A stretch of 64,000 bases of DNA from Panaeolus papilionaceus (taxonomy: Eukaryota > Basidiomycota > Agaricomycetes > Agaricales), in NCBI GenBank assembly GCA_015501605.1, contig JADNRZ010000001.1:310001-374000 (forward strand), read 5' to 3'. Of the stretch, positions 1 to 11,140 are shown piece after piece. The translations under genes were made by a program, and so were the position numbers. The stretch's first letter is position 1, and every line of letters begins with the position of its first letter. The notes under the pieces are model-generated. The model saw only the letters and a list, made by a program, of their open reading frames with translations, was not told the origin of the DNA and made no database searches.

Positions 1-493
1 ATACCTGAGCCTGGAGGATATGACGTAAGGCGAGGAGAGCGACGTGAAATGTCAGCGGTTTCTTCACTAAAGGTTTGCCACGGACGTAATTGGTTCGATG
101 GTCCTGTGAGTGCCGGAGTGGGAGAGCTTGAATCATTTTTTTCTAACAGGGTAAGATAAGAAGTTAGCACCCTTCGTCGTGGTTCTGCTATCCAGTTCCT
201 TACTTTTAGCGTTGGGGTCATATGGTCGACTGGCGCGAGAGCGTGCTTCACGACGTCGCGCTTAAGATTTAGAAAAATCAGAGACTCGGCCACATCGACT
301 GATTTCACTAACCTCGGCGCGATTGATGTACGTCTGACGACGCACGAGGGGAAGCCGTTGGAGAAGTCGCTGTTAGTAAATAACCAAAGTCAGCAATCTG
401 GCGTGTGGGCCCAATTTAGCCAGGAAAACATCCGATCCGCGACTTACTAGATGTGGGTCCTGAAGGCATTGGGGCCGGATGTGCTCGAGCTGA
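1..493 (-). CDS. Partial gene, product not recognised (runs off left edge)
   Basis: On the minus strand three consecutive exons can be joined with good splice sites: about 448-493, 214-369 and 1-142. The donors read GTAAGT and GTAAGG, and the acceptors end in CTAACAG and TGTTAG. The joined frame stays open and contains the stretches FRTHIYDFSNGFPSC and VVRRTSIAPRLVKSVDVAES, then a basic segment ending at the window edge. The frame through the 448-493 exon was chosen because it carries into the longest open frame of the next exon. I do not recognise the family. The C-terminus lies outside the window. The 5' end may extend into the Pro/Ser-rich minus-strand reading frame at 547-1,022, but I could not find a clean splice that keeps phase. 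Confidence 0.45.
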
Positions 494-546
494 AAACAGT
501 TCGTATCTCAATAGATTGTAAATGAATCATGATAGCAACGACTGAC

Positions 547-1022
547 AAACATGAGTCGAGCGGCCTCTCAAGCTGCCCTCTCCTCCATCTTCTGGGAGAT
601 GGTGCCCGCCGCCGCTCGATTGAGGCCTCTGAATATCATGGAGGCCGGAAGCTGTTTCAACCAAGTAGTAAGCATTTCGAACGACTCGGGGGGTTTCTTA
701 TACACTTACCGCTGGTAGCAAGTGAAGAGGGGATGTGGGGTGGTCGCGACAACGCGGGGATTGGCCTTGCCATTGCCATTGGTGTCTGGGCGCGAGGTAT
801 GGCTGCAGTCCATGGCGAAGGGAGCACAATCTTCCCATCTCGTGTTCTCGGAAAAAGTTCGTTCTTGAGATGGCATGCTGGGCAACGGCATTCTGGATCG
901 CCTGGTTGGTGTGGATGCTGCTGTACTGAGCTGCTGGGGACTGTAGATTGTGATCTACCTGGCTGGGGGTATCGGGGATGTGGTGATGAGGGCATTCGAG
1001 CATCGTATGAGTCTCTATTCAT
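547..1022 (-). CDS. Possible 5' exons of a low-complexity protein
   Basis: A minus-strand ATG at 1,022 opens a Pro/Ser/His-rich frame. It meets a GTAAGT donor near 709 and, after an acceptor TTGAAACAG near 652, continues in phase as a Ser/Gly/Pro-rich segment to a GTTTGT donor near 549. Composition is that of a disordered region and no domain is visible. It may be the N-terminal part of the gene that runs off the left edge, or a separate short gene. Two other minus-strand frames are also open here, so the reading frame itself is uncertain. Confidence 0.25.
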
Positions 1023-1075
1023 AGCATTCGTCGGAGGAAATTTGAGAGTGTGTAGAGAGTGTGTGTCGTGTTAAA

Positions 1076-2927
1076 ACGCGCAAAAGTTACGATTGGATAA
1101 AGGAGTGTATGCTAATCGCAAAGAGGAAAGAGAGGTGTTGGAGAAGGAAACAAAAAGGGAAAAGGAAGAGGGAGGAACAGAATGACAGGACGAGGTTTTT
1201 CAATTCCGATCGAGAGAAACGGAAGGGCTAAAAACGCTCTAGAGCGCCTACTTTAAAAGGCGGCTTAAAATATCTTAAGTACCCTCCTACTACGAAGCTT
1301 TTTCACACCCCCAGTCCCTCGTTTCTTTTCCCAATTGAATCGACCCCGCCTCCGTTTTTTTCTTGGTTGCTCGAAAATGGGGTTCGGACTTGTCTCATCG
1401 ATTCCATTAGGACAATGTTTCAGTTGGTCGTGCAGTTCTGCGTAGCGTAAGTAAGGGGTATGCTCAGCGCCTTCGCTGTTATCCACGTTTTCATGGAAAC
1501 TGGGCACTATGGACGACCTGCAGGCAGCAATCGACTATGCGGGATTTCATAGTGCACTCAGTGGGACATAATCGACAGAATAGTATGCGATGGGCAATGG
1601 GTGCATACGTAGCGGTATCCCTATTACGGAACTTCAGATTAATACAGGACATTGGCCCAAGGCCGCACAGTGGGATTGATACCCGACCAAGGATCTGGAA
1701 AAAGGAAGGGGGTGGTGTATTGAAAGGGCTTGCGATTTGCGGAAAGGTTGACGTCTGCGGGTGTAGTGGGTCCTTCTTCCGTACTGTTCACGCGAGCAAT
1801 TGTAGATAAAAAAACGTGGTTCTCGCGTGGCAGCAAGAGGCTGTACTTAAGCTACTTGAGCCCGATTTCAGGGCGATTGTTGTGCAATTTTTGACAGGAA
1901 GGCAACATCAACCTCGGCTAGATAAAGTCTCCCCCAATTCAGGCCATACTCCGTTACATATCTATTACTAATTGTAACGGAACCGACCAAAATAATCGGC
2001 CTGGTCTCTGGTGCAGTGTTTTCCTTATGAGCTGTTGTCAACGAACAAAGTAGCCACCGTAGAAACGTGGGGATGGTCGATGTAGACATTAGAATGGGTG
2101 AGGTCGTGGTAAAAGGCAAAAGTATCCCACATATGTTTTACGACCCGCACATCATGTCTGAAAATTTGACGGTTGTTAAAATGTTGACGTCAAGAGGGCC
2201 AGGCACGGTTTGAGTATGAATAACCTTGGATGAGATAGTCATCATGGTTGGATAAATATTTTACTATTTGAATACAAACGAATCGATTGACAGATTCCGA
2301 ATACACTACGGGCTTCAAATTGTGAACAACCCGGAAAGTACAAAAAGACAAGGCGATTAAACGAAGATAAGGGGAAAGAGTAGCATTTGGAAATGAAAGT
2401 GCGTTGTGTAATGACTAAATTTTAAATGTAACTAGTGGATACCAATTTGTATTTTCATTCGCAGAGTTGGGGTGCTGTAAAATGCGAAATTGACGGAACT
2501 GATGAAAGAGGCAGGATGGGATAGAATGCGAATGAGTGTAGATGTAGAGCGACCTCAAAGAATCGCATGGCGGGGAAACCACTGTTCTCCGTAACGAGGC
2601 TTTGGGTCTGAAGAAGAGAGAAATGACGACGAGGAGAATCGAAAGAGAGGAAAAATAGCGAATTCAAGAGAAAGTGGAAGGTTCAAAAGAAATTAGAAAC
2701 CACCATGGTGATCCTTTTTTTCCTCCATCGCTGTTCAACTGCGGTTCAAAAGATAAGTATGACCGTTTCTAGCACGGTTTTTATCTATAGGGGTAGAATC
2801 ATCGATAAAATCAGAGATCACCAACGAATCCATTTATAGTAGAATACTCACAGTACCCAATTCACTTGTAACCAACCGAGACCACCGATTTTCAACAGCA
2901 CTTAATCGTTGAAATGGCAAGGCCCGT
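1076..2927. other. No confident gene
   Basis: About 1.85 kb between the left-edge gene and the bZIP gene. A minus-strand open frame at 1,265-1,507 (80 codons) has a basic PRKKRRRGRF patch that could be a nuclear-localisation signal or chance, and I see no splice partners that extend it. Nothing else is supportable. Confidence 0.4.
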
Positions 2928-5204
2928 TTATAGCTTTTTTCCCAAGGTCAGGCTACGCATGCTCTCCTCCAAGATGTCGGTGAGCGCACTCGCACAGCAT
3001 TTCTCTTTCTCCTGGGTAGTCGACAACATCGACGGTCTCGAGGAAACGGCTGCAGGCCTCGGCTTCGGAGTCATGGGTGGCGTTGTAGGTTCCAAATCTA
3101 CGACACGTAAAACGGCTTTACCCTCAAGTACTCGCTTGACTTTATCAGCATCAAGATTGCCTGAGGCTACCGACGAGGTGGATGAAGAAGAACCACCCGT
3201 GAATGCCTCCCAGAAGGCACCACCAAGCTTGCGGAAGATGGTCTGGCTCGCCACCGCAGCGAGCATAGCCTGCTGCTGTTCCTTCTCCCGCTGCACTTGC
3301 TGTTCTCGTTCCTTTGGTGATGTAATCGTCTTGGTGTGGGGTTGAGGAGAGGTAGGTGGAGTAGGATATGAAGAAACGGCCGACTTTCCAGAAAGAAGAG
3401 CGGAAAGAGTGCCACTGGAGGCGAGAGTCGTGGGGAGATTGGTTCTTGAGGGGGAGACGAGGAAGTGAGGACGCATCGCAGCCAAGTTGCTGGTAGGTTG
3501 AGTCGAGTGGGTTGTCGGATGATGTGGCTGGTGTTGGCTCGCCATCTTGCCCCATAGATGCATGCGATAACTAAGCAAGAATATTACGTCATCAATTTGA
3601 CGAAAACAATTGAGATAATTATAAAAAGATAACATACGCGTCGAGCGTCTTCATGGTGAAGGGGTTCATGTCTGCGAAACCATCGAAACCGTGAAGTGTA
3701 GGTTTCTGTGGCAGGTTGGTGTTGTTGTCGAGCCCAACACGAGCATTCAAGGCTGGGTTCATGTTCTCCTGCAGGCCTTTGCGAACAATTGTGCTGATAT
3801 CGGGGACTAACGCCGTGTGCACGGGGGTAATTCCACCTCCCATGCCAACACCACCCCAGAAACGATTACCGAGACGTGGTGAAGTTGGCAAGTCTTTCTG
3901 AGTATTGGGGGTGAGAAGAGGTGAACTTGGGTGTGAAGGAGCAGCGGCTGCTGCGTTGGCACTAGCAGCCAAGGCCTCTGCCGCACTCTGTTCTGGAAGC
4001 GGAGCGGGTGGAGGAAGATTAACCGCGCCACCGCGGCCTTCCAGCAAAGCTTTCTTCAAAGCAGCTATCTCTTGTCGAAGAGCGAGATTCTCCGACTCCT
4101 GGGAACCAAGTTTCATCTTGAAGTGATCCAACAAACGATCACGTTCCGCAATATCACCCTCCAGCGTTGAAATGTACTCTGTGTGCGAATTTAAAAAAGA
4201 TAATCAGTACACGCCTATAGAGTCAAGCTGGACCAATAGTTAGAGGACAAACCTTTTCGGCGGACTCGGAAATTACGCGCACTGATCTTGTTTCTCAGCT
4301 GGCGTTTCTCCTTGCTCGTCATCTTGGCAAAGACCTCAGGCGATGGACGCCAATCGTGTGGAAGATCATCGTCGTTATCGCCAGCCTCGCTTTCGGCCAC
4401 AGATGGAGATTCGGTGAGGAAAGGCCCAGGTGTTGATGTCAGGTGAACAGGGCTGGGTGCTGGCTTGCTCTTAGCGGCGGGTTTCTTTGATGAAGTGGCC
4501 ACCGAAATTGTCGCGTTCTCCTTCTCTCTTGACACAGCAGAGGGCGCTGACCTCTTCACCACGCCGCCACTGTGAACAGTACCCTTACGCGCTCGCATAG
4601 CCTTGAGGGGCGTAATGGTCAAAGTGAGCTTTTCTGACTCGACGGGGGAGGGTGCTGGTGCTAGTTCCAATTCCTCTTCCTTCTCTTCGTCGTCTCCGTT
4701 ATCGCTAATAGCGGAAGGCGTGTCGACGAGCTGAGGATCGATACCTTGGGCCGCGGAATCTGGAACAGCCGATGGCATTGAGAGAGACATAGCAGACATT
4801 GAATCATTGGGGATTCCGTAACCGCCTACACCCATTGGCAGTCCAAAGCCACCCGTTAGCGGTGCAAAACCTCCATTGCTGGGTAAAAATGATGCAGGTG
4901 ATGGATTTGAGATCTCCATTCCTTTCATATCGTCGTCAAAGAGTTGGAAGAGACTGCTCATGCCATTTTCCCCATCGTGAATTTCAGGAAAGCTGGGCAG
5001 CGGGTCGTTGGGAGGAGTGAGGAGTGTCTGGGGAGATGAGCCTCGGGACTCCGAGTGAGATCCCGACCCGGAGTTGCTAATAGCGAAGCTATTGTTGTAG
5101 AGCTCCGTATCAAAAATATCACTGATTTCTGTAGGATACTCTGGGAAAGATGGGAGATGGGCGAGATATGGTTGGAATTGTGTGTTGTCAGTCATCATGG
5201 ACAT
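2928..5204 (-). CDS. bZIP transcription factor
   Basis: Three exons join in phase: 5,204-4,253, 4,178-3,638 and 3,570-2,928, giving about 711 residues. The basic region KEKRQLRNKISARNFRVRRK lies at about residues 298-317. It contains the N-x-x-S-A-R-N-F-R-x-R-R bZIP signature and is followed across the first intron by a heptad-like leucine zipper (about 318-360, EYISTLEGDIAERDRLL then further Leu and Ala-Leu heptads). The N-terminal 290 residues are acidic and Ser/Pro-rich, typical of an activation region; the C-terminal half is Pro/Ser/Ala-rich. It would act in the nucleus as a dimeric DNA-binding regulator. The exon boundary splits the basic region from the zipper. Which pathway it controls cannot be told from sequence. 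The start MSMMTDN is the first in-frame ATG. Confidence 0.85.
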
Positions 5205-6282
5205 GGCTGCAACGTTGATGATGTTGGCGAGAACTGCAGTAAAGCGGCGTGATTATCTAGAAAGCAGACAGAAGTACCGTTGTTCGTCGTTGTCTTCAGC
5301 TATAAAAGGGGCTTTAAGGACGTCGACGACGACGATGAAAGAAAAATAAGGGACGATTGTGGTGGTTCAGGACAAAGAGGACAGGTTACTCGATCCGATG
5401 GGGCACTGCGCGAGGACTGGGTGCTTATGTCAGCTTCACACGAACGGCACCACTGGTTTGGAATGACTGCGGGCTTGCGTATGCGCGGCAATTCGGCTCT
5501 GTCATCCTCATTTTCTATTGGTTTCTATGACGTTCTGCTCGACTAATAAAATATTTAAACGCCCACAACAACATCGTAGATGACCTTGAATGAAGGAAGT
5601 ATTCGAGAATTCAAAAAATCACCGAAATCCCTTGTATTTTAAATTGTGATGTGGGCAGTCTTGGTTGGCTGGTAAGAATGGCCTGATTAATTTGTTATGT
5701 ATGAAAAAAAACTTGTGCCTTGTTATCAATAGATTAAGAATTAATAAGTAACGAAAAGACCATTTTATCTTTTGATCTTCCATTCCGTAGTCGTAGAGTT
5801 TTGCCACTCTGTTCTATATGAATCGATGGATTAGATAGATGATCGAGCATTGTGGGGTACATTTAAATTAGTAAGAATACCACTGTGTAAGGTCCCCACC
5901 AGTCGATCTGCATCGATGGATCGAAGAGATTATGTCGTTCGAGAATATGGCTTGACTGAATTGACCCAATCCAAGCACTACTTCATACCATAGTTGGTGC
6001 TCACATGTCCATCTTCTGCAACCTACGACATGCAGCGTGTCCTGACACGCTCTGACATTTAGGCCAGCTGGATATCTCCAAAGATACAAGAACATGTGCT
6101 GTGTGCGTTTCTTCAATGTGGCGCCAAGGAGGGGCATTGTCGAATGTTTCATGGCGTTGATAGAGTGGATCTAGTGGACACCAGTGGACACCGTACCCAC
6201 AAAAATCAATCGTAACTTGGAATTTTTACAAACTTCTTGTATTTGTTGACCATCCCTATCTAGTAGGTCGTACCCACCATCA
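5205..6282. other. Intergenic; bZIP promoter side
   Basis: The upstream region of the bZIP gene and the 3' flank of the F-box gene lie here. A TATA-like string CTATAAAAGGGG occurs at 5,299-5,310 but on the plus strand, so it does not fit the minus-strand bZIP start. Short open frames in both directions look random. No gene is supported. Confidence 0.4.
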
Positions 6283-7791
6283 TTATCTCGCCAACCCCTC
6301 TGCTATGGTAATGTGAATATGCACCGCTGGCTTAGGGCCGCTCTGTACCAATCTAATCTTCTGCTCCAATTCCTCCCAAGCATTCACAACCCATTTCAAA
6401 ACGATGAATTCTCCAAATGTAAACCGGAGCTCCACTTCTAACGGTTTCTCCCGTTTGAGGCCCTCAAACTCCCCAATCATATCGCTTATACGGCGCAGCA
6501 ATTGACTGTCGCTTTCATCGTTGACAGTGCGAGGAGAACAAAAACCGAATGAGATGTTGGTTAAATAGGGTGCCCATTCGAAAATATCGCAAGGTTTATG
6601 GAAAGGCGGGTTCTGAGCCAACCAGCGATCTGTCGATCAAGAATCATTTTATGTAAATTAGTCTGGTGCGACGAAGCATATAGGCATAAAAAGGTCCTCA
6701 CCCAGTCTGGGATCGTCAATTCGGAGCACCCTCAACGAATTCTTTGCCTTTTCCACTATATAAGCAATCTCCTCCATGCCAATCATCGACGAAGGCGGGG
6801 CCTCAACAGTTGCCCCACCAGCTGATTCATATGCAAAGCATCCTACAGTACGAATGCTGAGTTTTGTCAGTGCACTCAAGTCAAAAACATCTTTTTGTCG
6901 AGCAATCCAGCCAAAAAATGACTCCCTCGGGGAATAGTACGGTGACAAAAGCTCCACGTCGAGATCCTTAAGTTTCGACGCACATCCAGCCTTGTTCCCT
7001 TCAGGCGATGCATCTAAGGAGGGGGAAAACACGACACCCTTGAGACGTAAAACCTCCAAATTTACTGAGCCACGCAGCAAATCAAACGGAACCATCCTGA
7101 CATGTTCCAACTCCAAACCCCTCAGCGTCCCCGTGGCCAAGCGACCTGCGAGCGCATCCTTCATATCATCACGGAAATCCGACCACGCGAGTGGCTGTCC
7201 CCGCAGATTGCCAATAATACACACAGTTTCGAGGTTAGGTAGCAGCCTATGGCTTTGAAGGGTACCGTGACCCAGAGTGTGGGTGCTCGCATTGTGCTCC
7301 TCCGGATCCTCGGGATTGGAAATCGCCTTCTCATTATCATGATGAAGAGCCGAAGAAGCTGGATGGATCAAAGGAGCGAGGTAAATGGCGCTGTTGTCTG
7401 TGATGATCCAACTCTCAGATGCTCTGTAAAATGCCATGGTTCGATCATCTCGGATTTCCAGCCGTTTGACATAACTCGCGATGTGGTGGGGTTTTGGGGA
7501 GACGTTTTGGGGATTATCATTGCTGCTATCATCCCCTCCGGCGATGAGTTCGTAAAACATCTTCGCGAAGGATAGGCGCTTGAATCGATTCTCTTTTTGT
7601 TGGGTTATGAATGGACGTTTGATGATGACCGTATGAAATAGTAATTTTTGAGCGAGATGGCGGTAATCATGATTGGTCTGAGAGAGTGAGCTAAGTGCTC
7701 TTCTATCCTCGCGCATAGCGGGGTCAAAGAAGGAGAAGATGTGCTCCGTGAGCTCGACAGGCATTGTTGACAATGTTGCTGCGCTTGTCAT
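6283..7791 (-). CDS. F-box-like protein
   Basis: Exons 7,791-6,702 and 6,629-6,283 join in phase (split Gly/Asp codon) for about 478 residues. Residues 9-45 (STMPVELTEHIFSFF and onward, with SLSQTNHDYRHLAQ) match the N-terminal F-box helix pattern (P-x-E-L-x-x-x-I-F). The body has weak LRR-like stretches (LPNLETVCIIG, LRGLELEHVRM, LEVLRLKGVVF). The start is the ATG just before the F-box; a longer in-frame ATG at 7,977 would add 62 residues of unrelated character. F-box proteins of this layout usually present substrates to an SCF ubiquitin ligase or are orphan family members. The substrate cannot be inferred. Such families are large in Agaricomycetes. Confidence 0.75.
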
Positions 7792-9131
7792 GATTCTTTC
7801 TGAGGTTTTGAAGTGCTGGAAATTTCTCTCTGATCTGTGTAGGAGCTCTTTGCTCACGATGCACTGCAAGCAATTTAGTCGTAGAGAATGGTTGGGTGTG
7901 TCGTTGCCAATGACTCGAATGACCCCGAGGATGGCATGTGTGCCTTCACTGCCCAATGCTCCCGCGCCACGGCGCACCGCTTGCGCGGGCCATGATTCCC
8001 GGCGGTCCGCCCCCCATCTTATCTATCCCTTGGCTCAGGGCTGTCATCCTTCGGCTTCCAGCCCAGTATACCTCTACCGAATAAATGAATGGCGAATCAT
8101 GCAAAGTTGTCCAATTCCAAGTCAAGTGCGCTAATATAAGCTGCAGTTGAAATGAACCATTCATCTCCGTTCTAGGTAATCATGTCGATCATAAGAACCA
8201 CCATGAGCGCTTCCAAGGATTACACAATGAACGCTGCGTTGAACGCCCAGTTATAATAAATGCATTAGACGCGCATCCGTTTTTGCTAATTGTCGAAAGC
8301 GTATCTACTTGAAAAGGCAGGTATATCATAAGCAGATCTGACGAAAAATACATCACTGTGATTCAGATAAGGTGAATACGAATCGAGGTCACGTCGCGTA
8401 GCGAGATCCGTCGACGCACCACTGTTCGTAAACGACGATAATTTGTATCACAAATCTCGTCAGGTGTTGTGTTCCGGCATATTGGTAGTACGTCCGCAGT
8501 GTTAATATACGAGGTACATAGGAGCGGTGGACAGCCTGGACAGTCTACGGCAGCGCATGAGGACGGAAGGTGTCGACATGTTTCATCACTTGACTCTCCG
8601 CAAGACACGATCACAGTACCACGGTCCACTCTTATTGTTAATACTCTGTTCTCGTGAGGTCAGCACCATTAAGCTAACTGTAAATAATTCCCAGACATTC
8701 GGGGGCCGTTGCGATTACATTCAACTGGACTTTATAATAACTATGTCATCACTAGTTCGAACGTTTCAATAGATAACTGACACAGGTGAGAGTATCTCAA
8801 ACGCACCATTCGAAGTTCAATCTCAATAAGTATATATCCTATTCACTATCTTATCAGTATCAATTAAATACGATCATCTATTCTAGTCTGGTATTTCCCA
8901 AGAAGCCGCAAACACTCAAATTAACGCAATGGGAGTAGTCATCAACGGCCGAAAATGAAAGGTGCAAAAGGGCTGCGGCAGGGTGTACTAGATTAATCGC
9001 GCAATAGTTAGTATTCCAACGAGCCCTTCTTTACTGAGGCCCCTTATATTAATAAGGTCCGTCGCCGCTTTCTTGAGTACCCTTCCCCACTCGTCCCCGC
9101 TTCATCCTTCGCTCACTCATAATCGAAAAAA
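7792..9131. other. Intergenic, no gene seen
   Basis: Shared upstream region of the F-box gene (-) and the GST gene (+). Open frames at 7,946-8,164 and 8,363-8,772 are short, overlap on both strands and have no family features. The last 80 bases before the GST start are pyrimidine-rich with CCCCACTCGTCCCCGC-type tracts, common upstream of basidiomycete starts. Confidence 0.4.
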
Positions 9132-10079
9132 ATGGCTATCAAAATCTACGGTGCGCTCACTGCAATGATATGGCTCGTCGTGATGGTCTTAAAAGAGAAG
9201 AATGTACCATACGAGCTCATCAACGTCGACCTAGCTGCTGCTGAGCACAAGTCCCCTGCATTCCTCGAAAAGCAGCCGTTCGGACAGACTCCTTATATCG
9301 TAAGTGTGCATTGCTCCATACTCATGCTAAAAGAGTGCGCTCATAAACCACAAATTAAATACATAACAATACACTAACCTGATAGGACGACGACGGCTTC
9401 ATTCTTTACGAGTCCCGCGCTATTTGCATGTACATTGTTCTCAAGTATGGAGGACAGGGTACACAGGGTCTCGTCCCCCCTTCTAGCGACCTTGCGGCCG
9501 CCTCCCTATTCCAGCAAGCTGTGATGGTCGAATCGCATAACTTCCACCCCTACGCTCAGCCAGCTGTGAAAGAGCGCATTTATAACCCGTAAGCCCCGAA
9601 CCACGTCAGACGCTCCTCAGGCTCGTATGATTCTAAAAACATGGCGTTGAGTAGATTCTACTACGCAACTAAATGCAATAACCAGCTTTATAATGGCTAT
9701 ATTGCCAACCTCGATGAGAGGCTCAAAGCATACGACGCGATCCTAGGTCGGCAGAAGTATCTCGCCGGAAATGTGAGTGCCAAATGAAATCGACACGACT
9801 ACCTTGAAGCTAACCTTCGCATACCCGACGTAGACATTAACTCTCGCAGACCTGTTCCATCTCCCCTACGGATACTTGTTGGATCAGATTCCGGGGTGTG
9901 ATGTCATGCGCAAGTATCCGAATGTAGCAAAGTACGTCTTGCCATCCTTCTATGAAGCCGGGCTAATTCAGTCATCTATCAACGGTACTAGATGGTTCAA
10001 TGAGATTTCGTCGAGGCCATCATGGAAGGAGATTGAAGTTTTGATTACAGGGATGTACGACACTGTTCTCAAGGCGTAA
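9132..10079 (+). CDS. Glutathione S-transferase, phi-like
   Basis: Four exons (9,132-9,299; 9,386-9,588; 9,655-9,772; 9,834-10,079) give 244 residues, a normal cytosolic GST length. The N-terminal thioredoxin-fold half shows [19 protein letters not shown] followed by [17 protein letters not shown], which carry the cis-Pro and the glutathione-binding E-S pair. The C-terminal half has [17 protein letters not shown], the usual N-capping/helix motif. GSTs conjugate glutathione to electrophiles in the cytosol. Odd: where phi-class fungal members have a Ser-Thr-Cys-x-R-R segment after the first strand, this one reads [10 protein letters not shown], so the usual catalytic Ser and the Arg pair appear to be missing. 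It may use glutathione differently or be a non-catalytic variant. Confidence 0.85.
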
Positions 10080-10166
10080 AGGGAGATGTGCAGCATGATT
10101 TTGAATCTCATTATTGATACATCGTTACATATATGACCCTTCGTATCCTCGTCATGACATTTCCCT

Positions 10167-11140
10167 TTACTTTCTCTTCCAAATAACCAGCCTCTCTTTC
10201 CCCTCATGACTAGGAGAACTCTTCTCGGGCACCTTATCCAAAACCCAATCAAAGTTTCCGCCCAATGGTTCGACATAGTGTTCGGGGCGAAGGTAATAAG
10301 GTGGTCCTGTCTCGACATAGGGTAACATGGGATACACGATGGTGATCAGGTATCCCCCTGGTTTGAGCAGGCGAACCATCTTCTGCCCCCAGTCATTCCG
10401 AAGTGCGGGTGGAATGGCGCAGAAGAACCTATAGAGTATACGTAGAGAGATGATGAGCACATTTTGCGTGAGATAGGGGACCTTCCTATGAAGTAAACAA
10501 GGCCTCACGTATGGTCATAGATTAGATCGAACCTCTCTGCCTCTGATGGCTCCCATTTAAAGAAATCGGTTTGGATGATAGACGCTTTGAGGTCAGGATT
10601 GTCGGTCTTCTTCTTATAGTTCTCGATCAGCCTATCAACGCATAGTTAACAGGACTCGATGGAACAAAACTTCGTTCTGGATGTGGCTCTAAAGTACAAT
10701 GCAACTCACTCGTTTGCCCGATTAATAGCTGTATCTGCGATATCAGCACCAATAACTTCGTATCCTAATTTGGAGGCAAGATAGACGAGATCATATCCCT
10801 GTCACCGGCAAAGGTACGCGAATTAGTGTGAGAGTCAACCGAGTGGTATAAATAGCTCACCGTTCCACATCCTGGAACCAATGCACGTCCATTGGGGCGG
10901 AATTCCAGCCCACTTTTCTCAATAGCTTCAATTAATGAAGGCTGAACGTCTCCAGCATCCCATGGCGTGATGCCTTGCGCCCTATAAAAACATCACGAAC
11001 ATTAGCAGCCCATCAGCACATTCTACGTCATGATACCAGCAGGTCTTATCTACCCACCATGCGAGTTCCCATGTTGTGTGATCATCAGGTTTAACAATGT
11101 CCTTGGGCAGAAGTCCAGAGGGATGTGGTGGAGCGGCCAT
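10167..11140 (-). CDS. Small-molecule S-methyltransferase (TPMT/thiol methyltransferase-like)
   Basis: Five exons on the minus strand can be joined in phase: 11,140-11,037, 10,981-10,861, 10,798-about 10,712, about 10,632-10,509 and about 10,430-10,167. The order of motifs is that of the TPMT family: GITPWDAGDVQPSLIEAIE, the SAM-binding ALVPGCGTGYDLVYLAS (motif I, G-C-G-x-G-Y-D), the acidic ribose-binding strand VIGADIADTAINRANE, then DFFKWEP, FDLIYDHTFFCAIPP and LLKPGGYLITIVYPM. Such enzymes transfer a methyl group from SAM to thiols or halides in detoxification. The start ATG at 11,140 (MAAPPHPSG) is preferred over an upstream in-frame one because it matches the usual N-terminal length. It is convergent with the GST gene (87-base gap); both fit xenobiotic handling. 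Confidence 0.85.

Noticed and set aside
657..1022. Unbroken 121-codon minus-strand frame taken as a complete single-exon gene
   Set aside because: It meets a good GTAAGT donor and continues in phase after an acceptor, so it was kept only as possible exons, not a complete gene.
5280..5546. Plus-strand frame behind a TATA-like box
   Set aside because: Asp/Arg-rich low-complexity start, overlaps an equally long minus-strand frame, no splice partners or family pattern.
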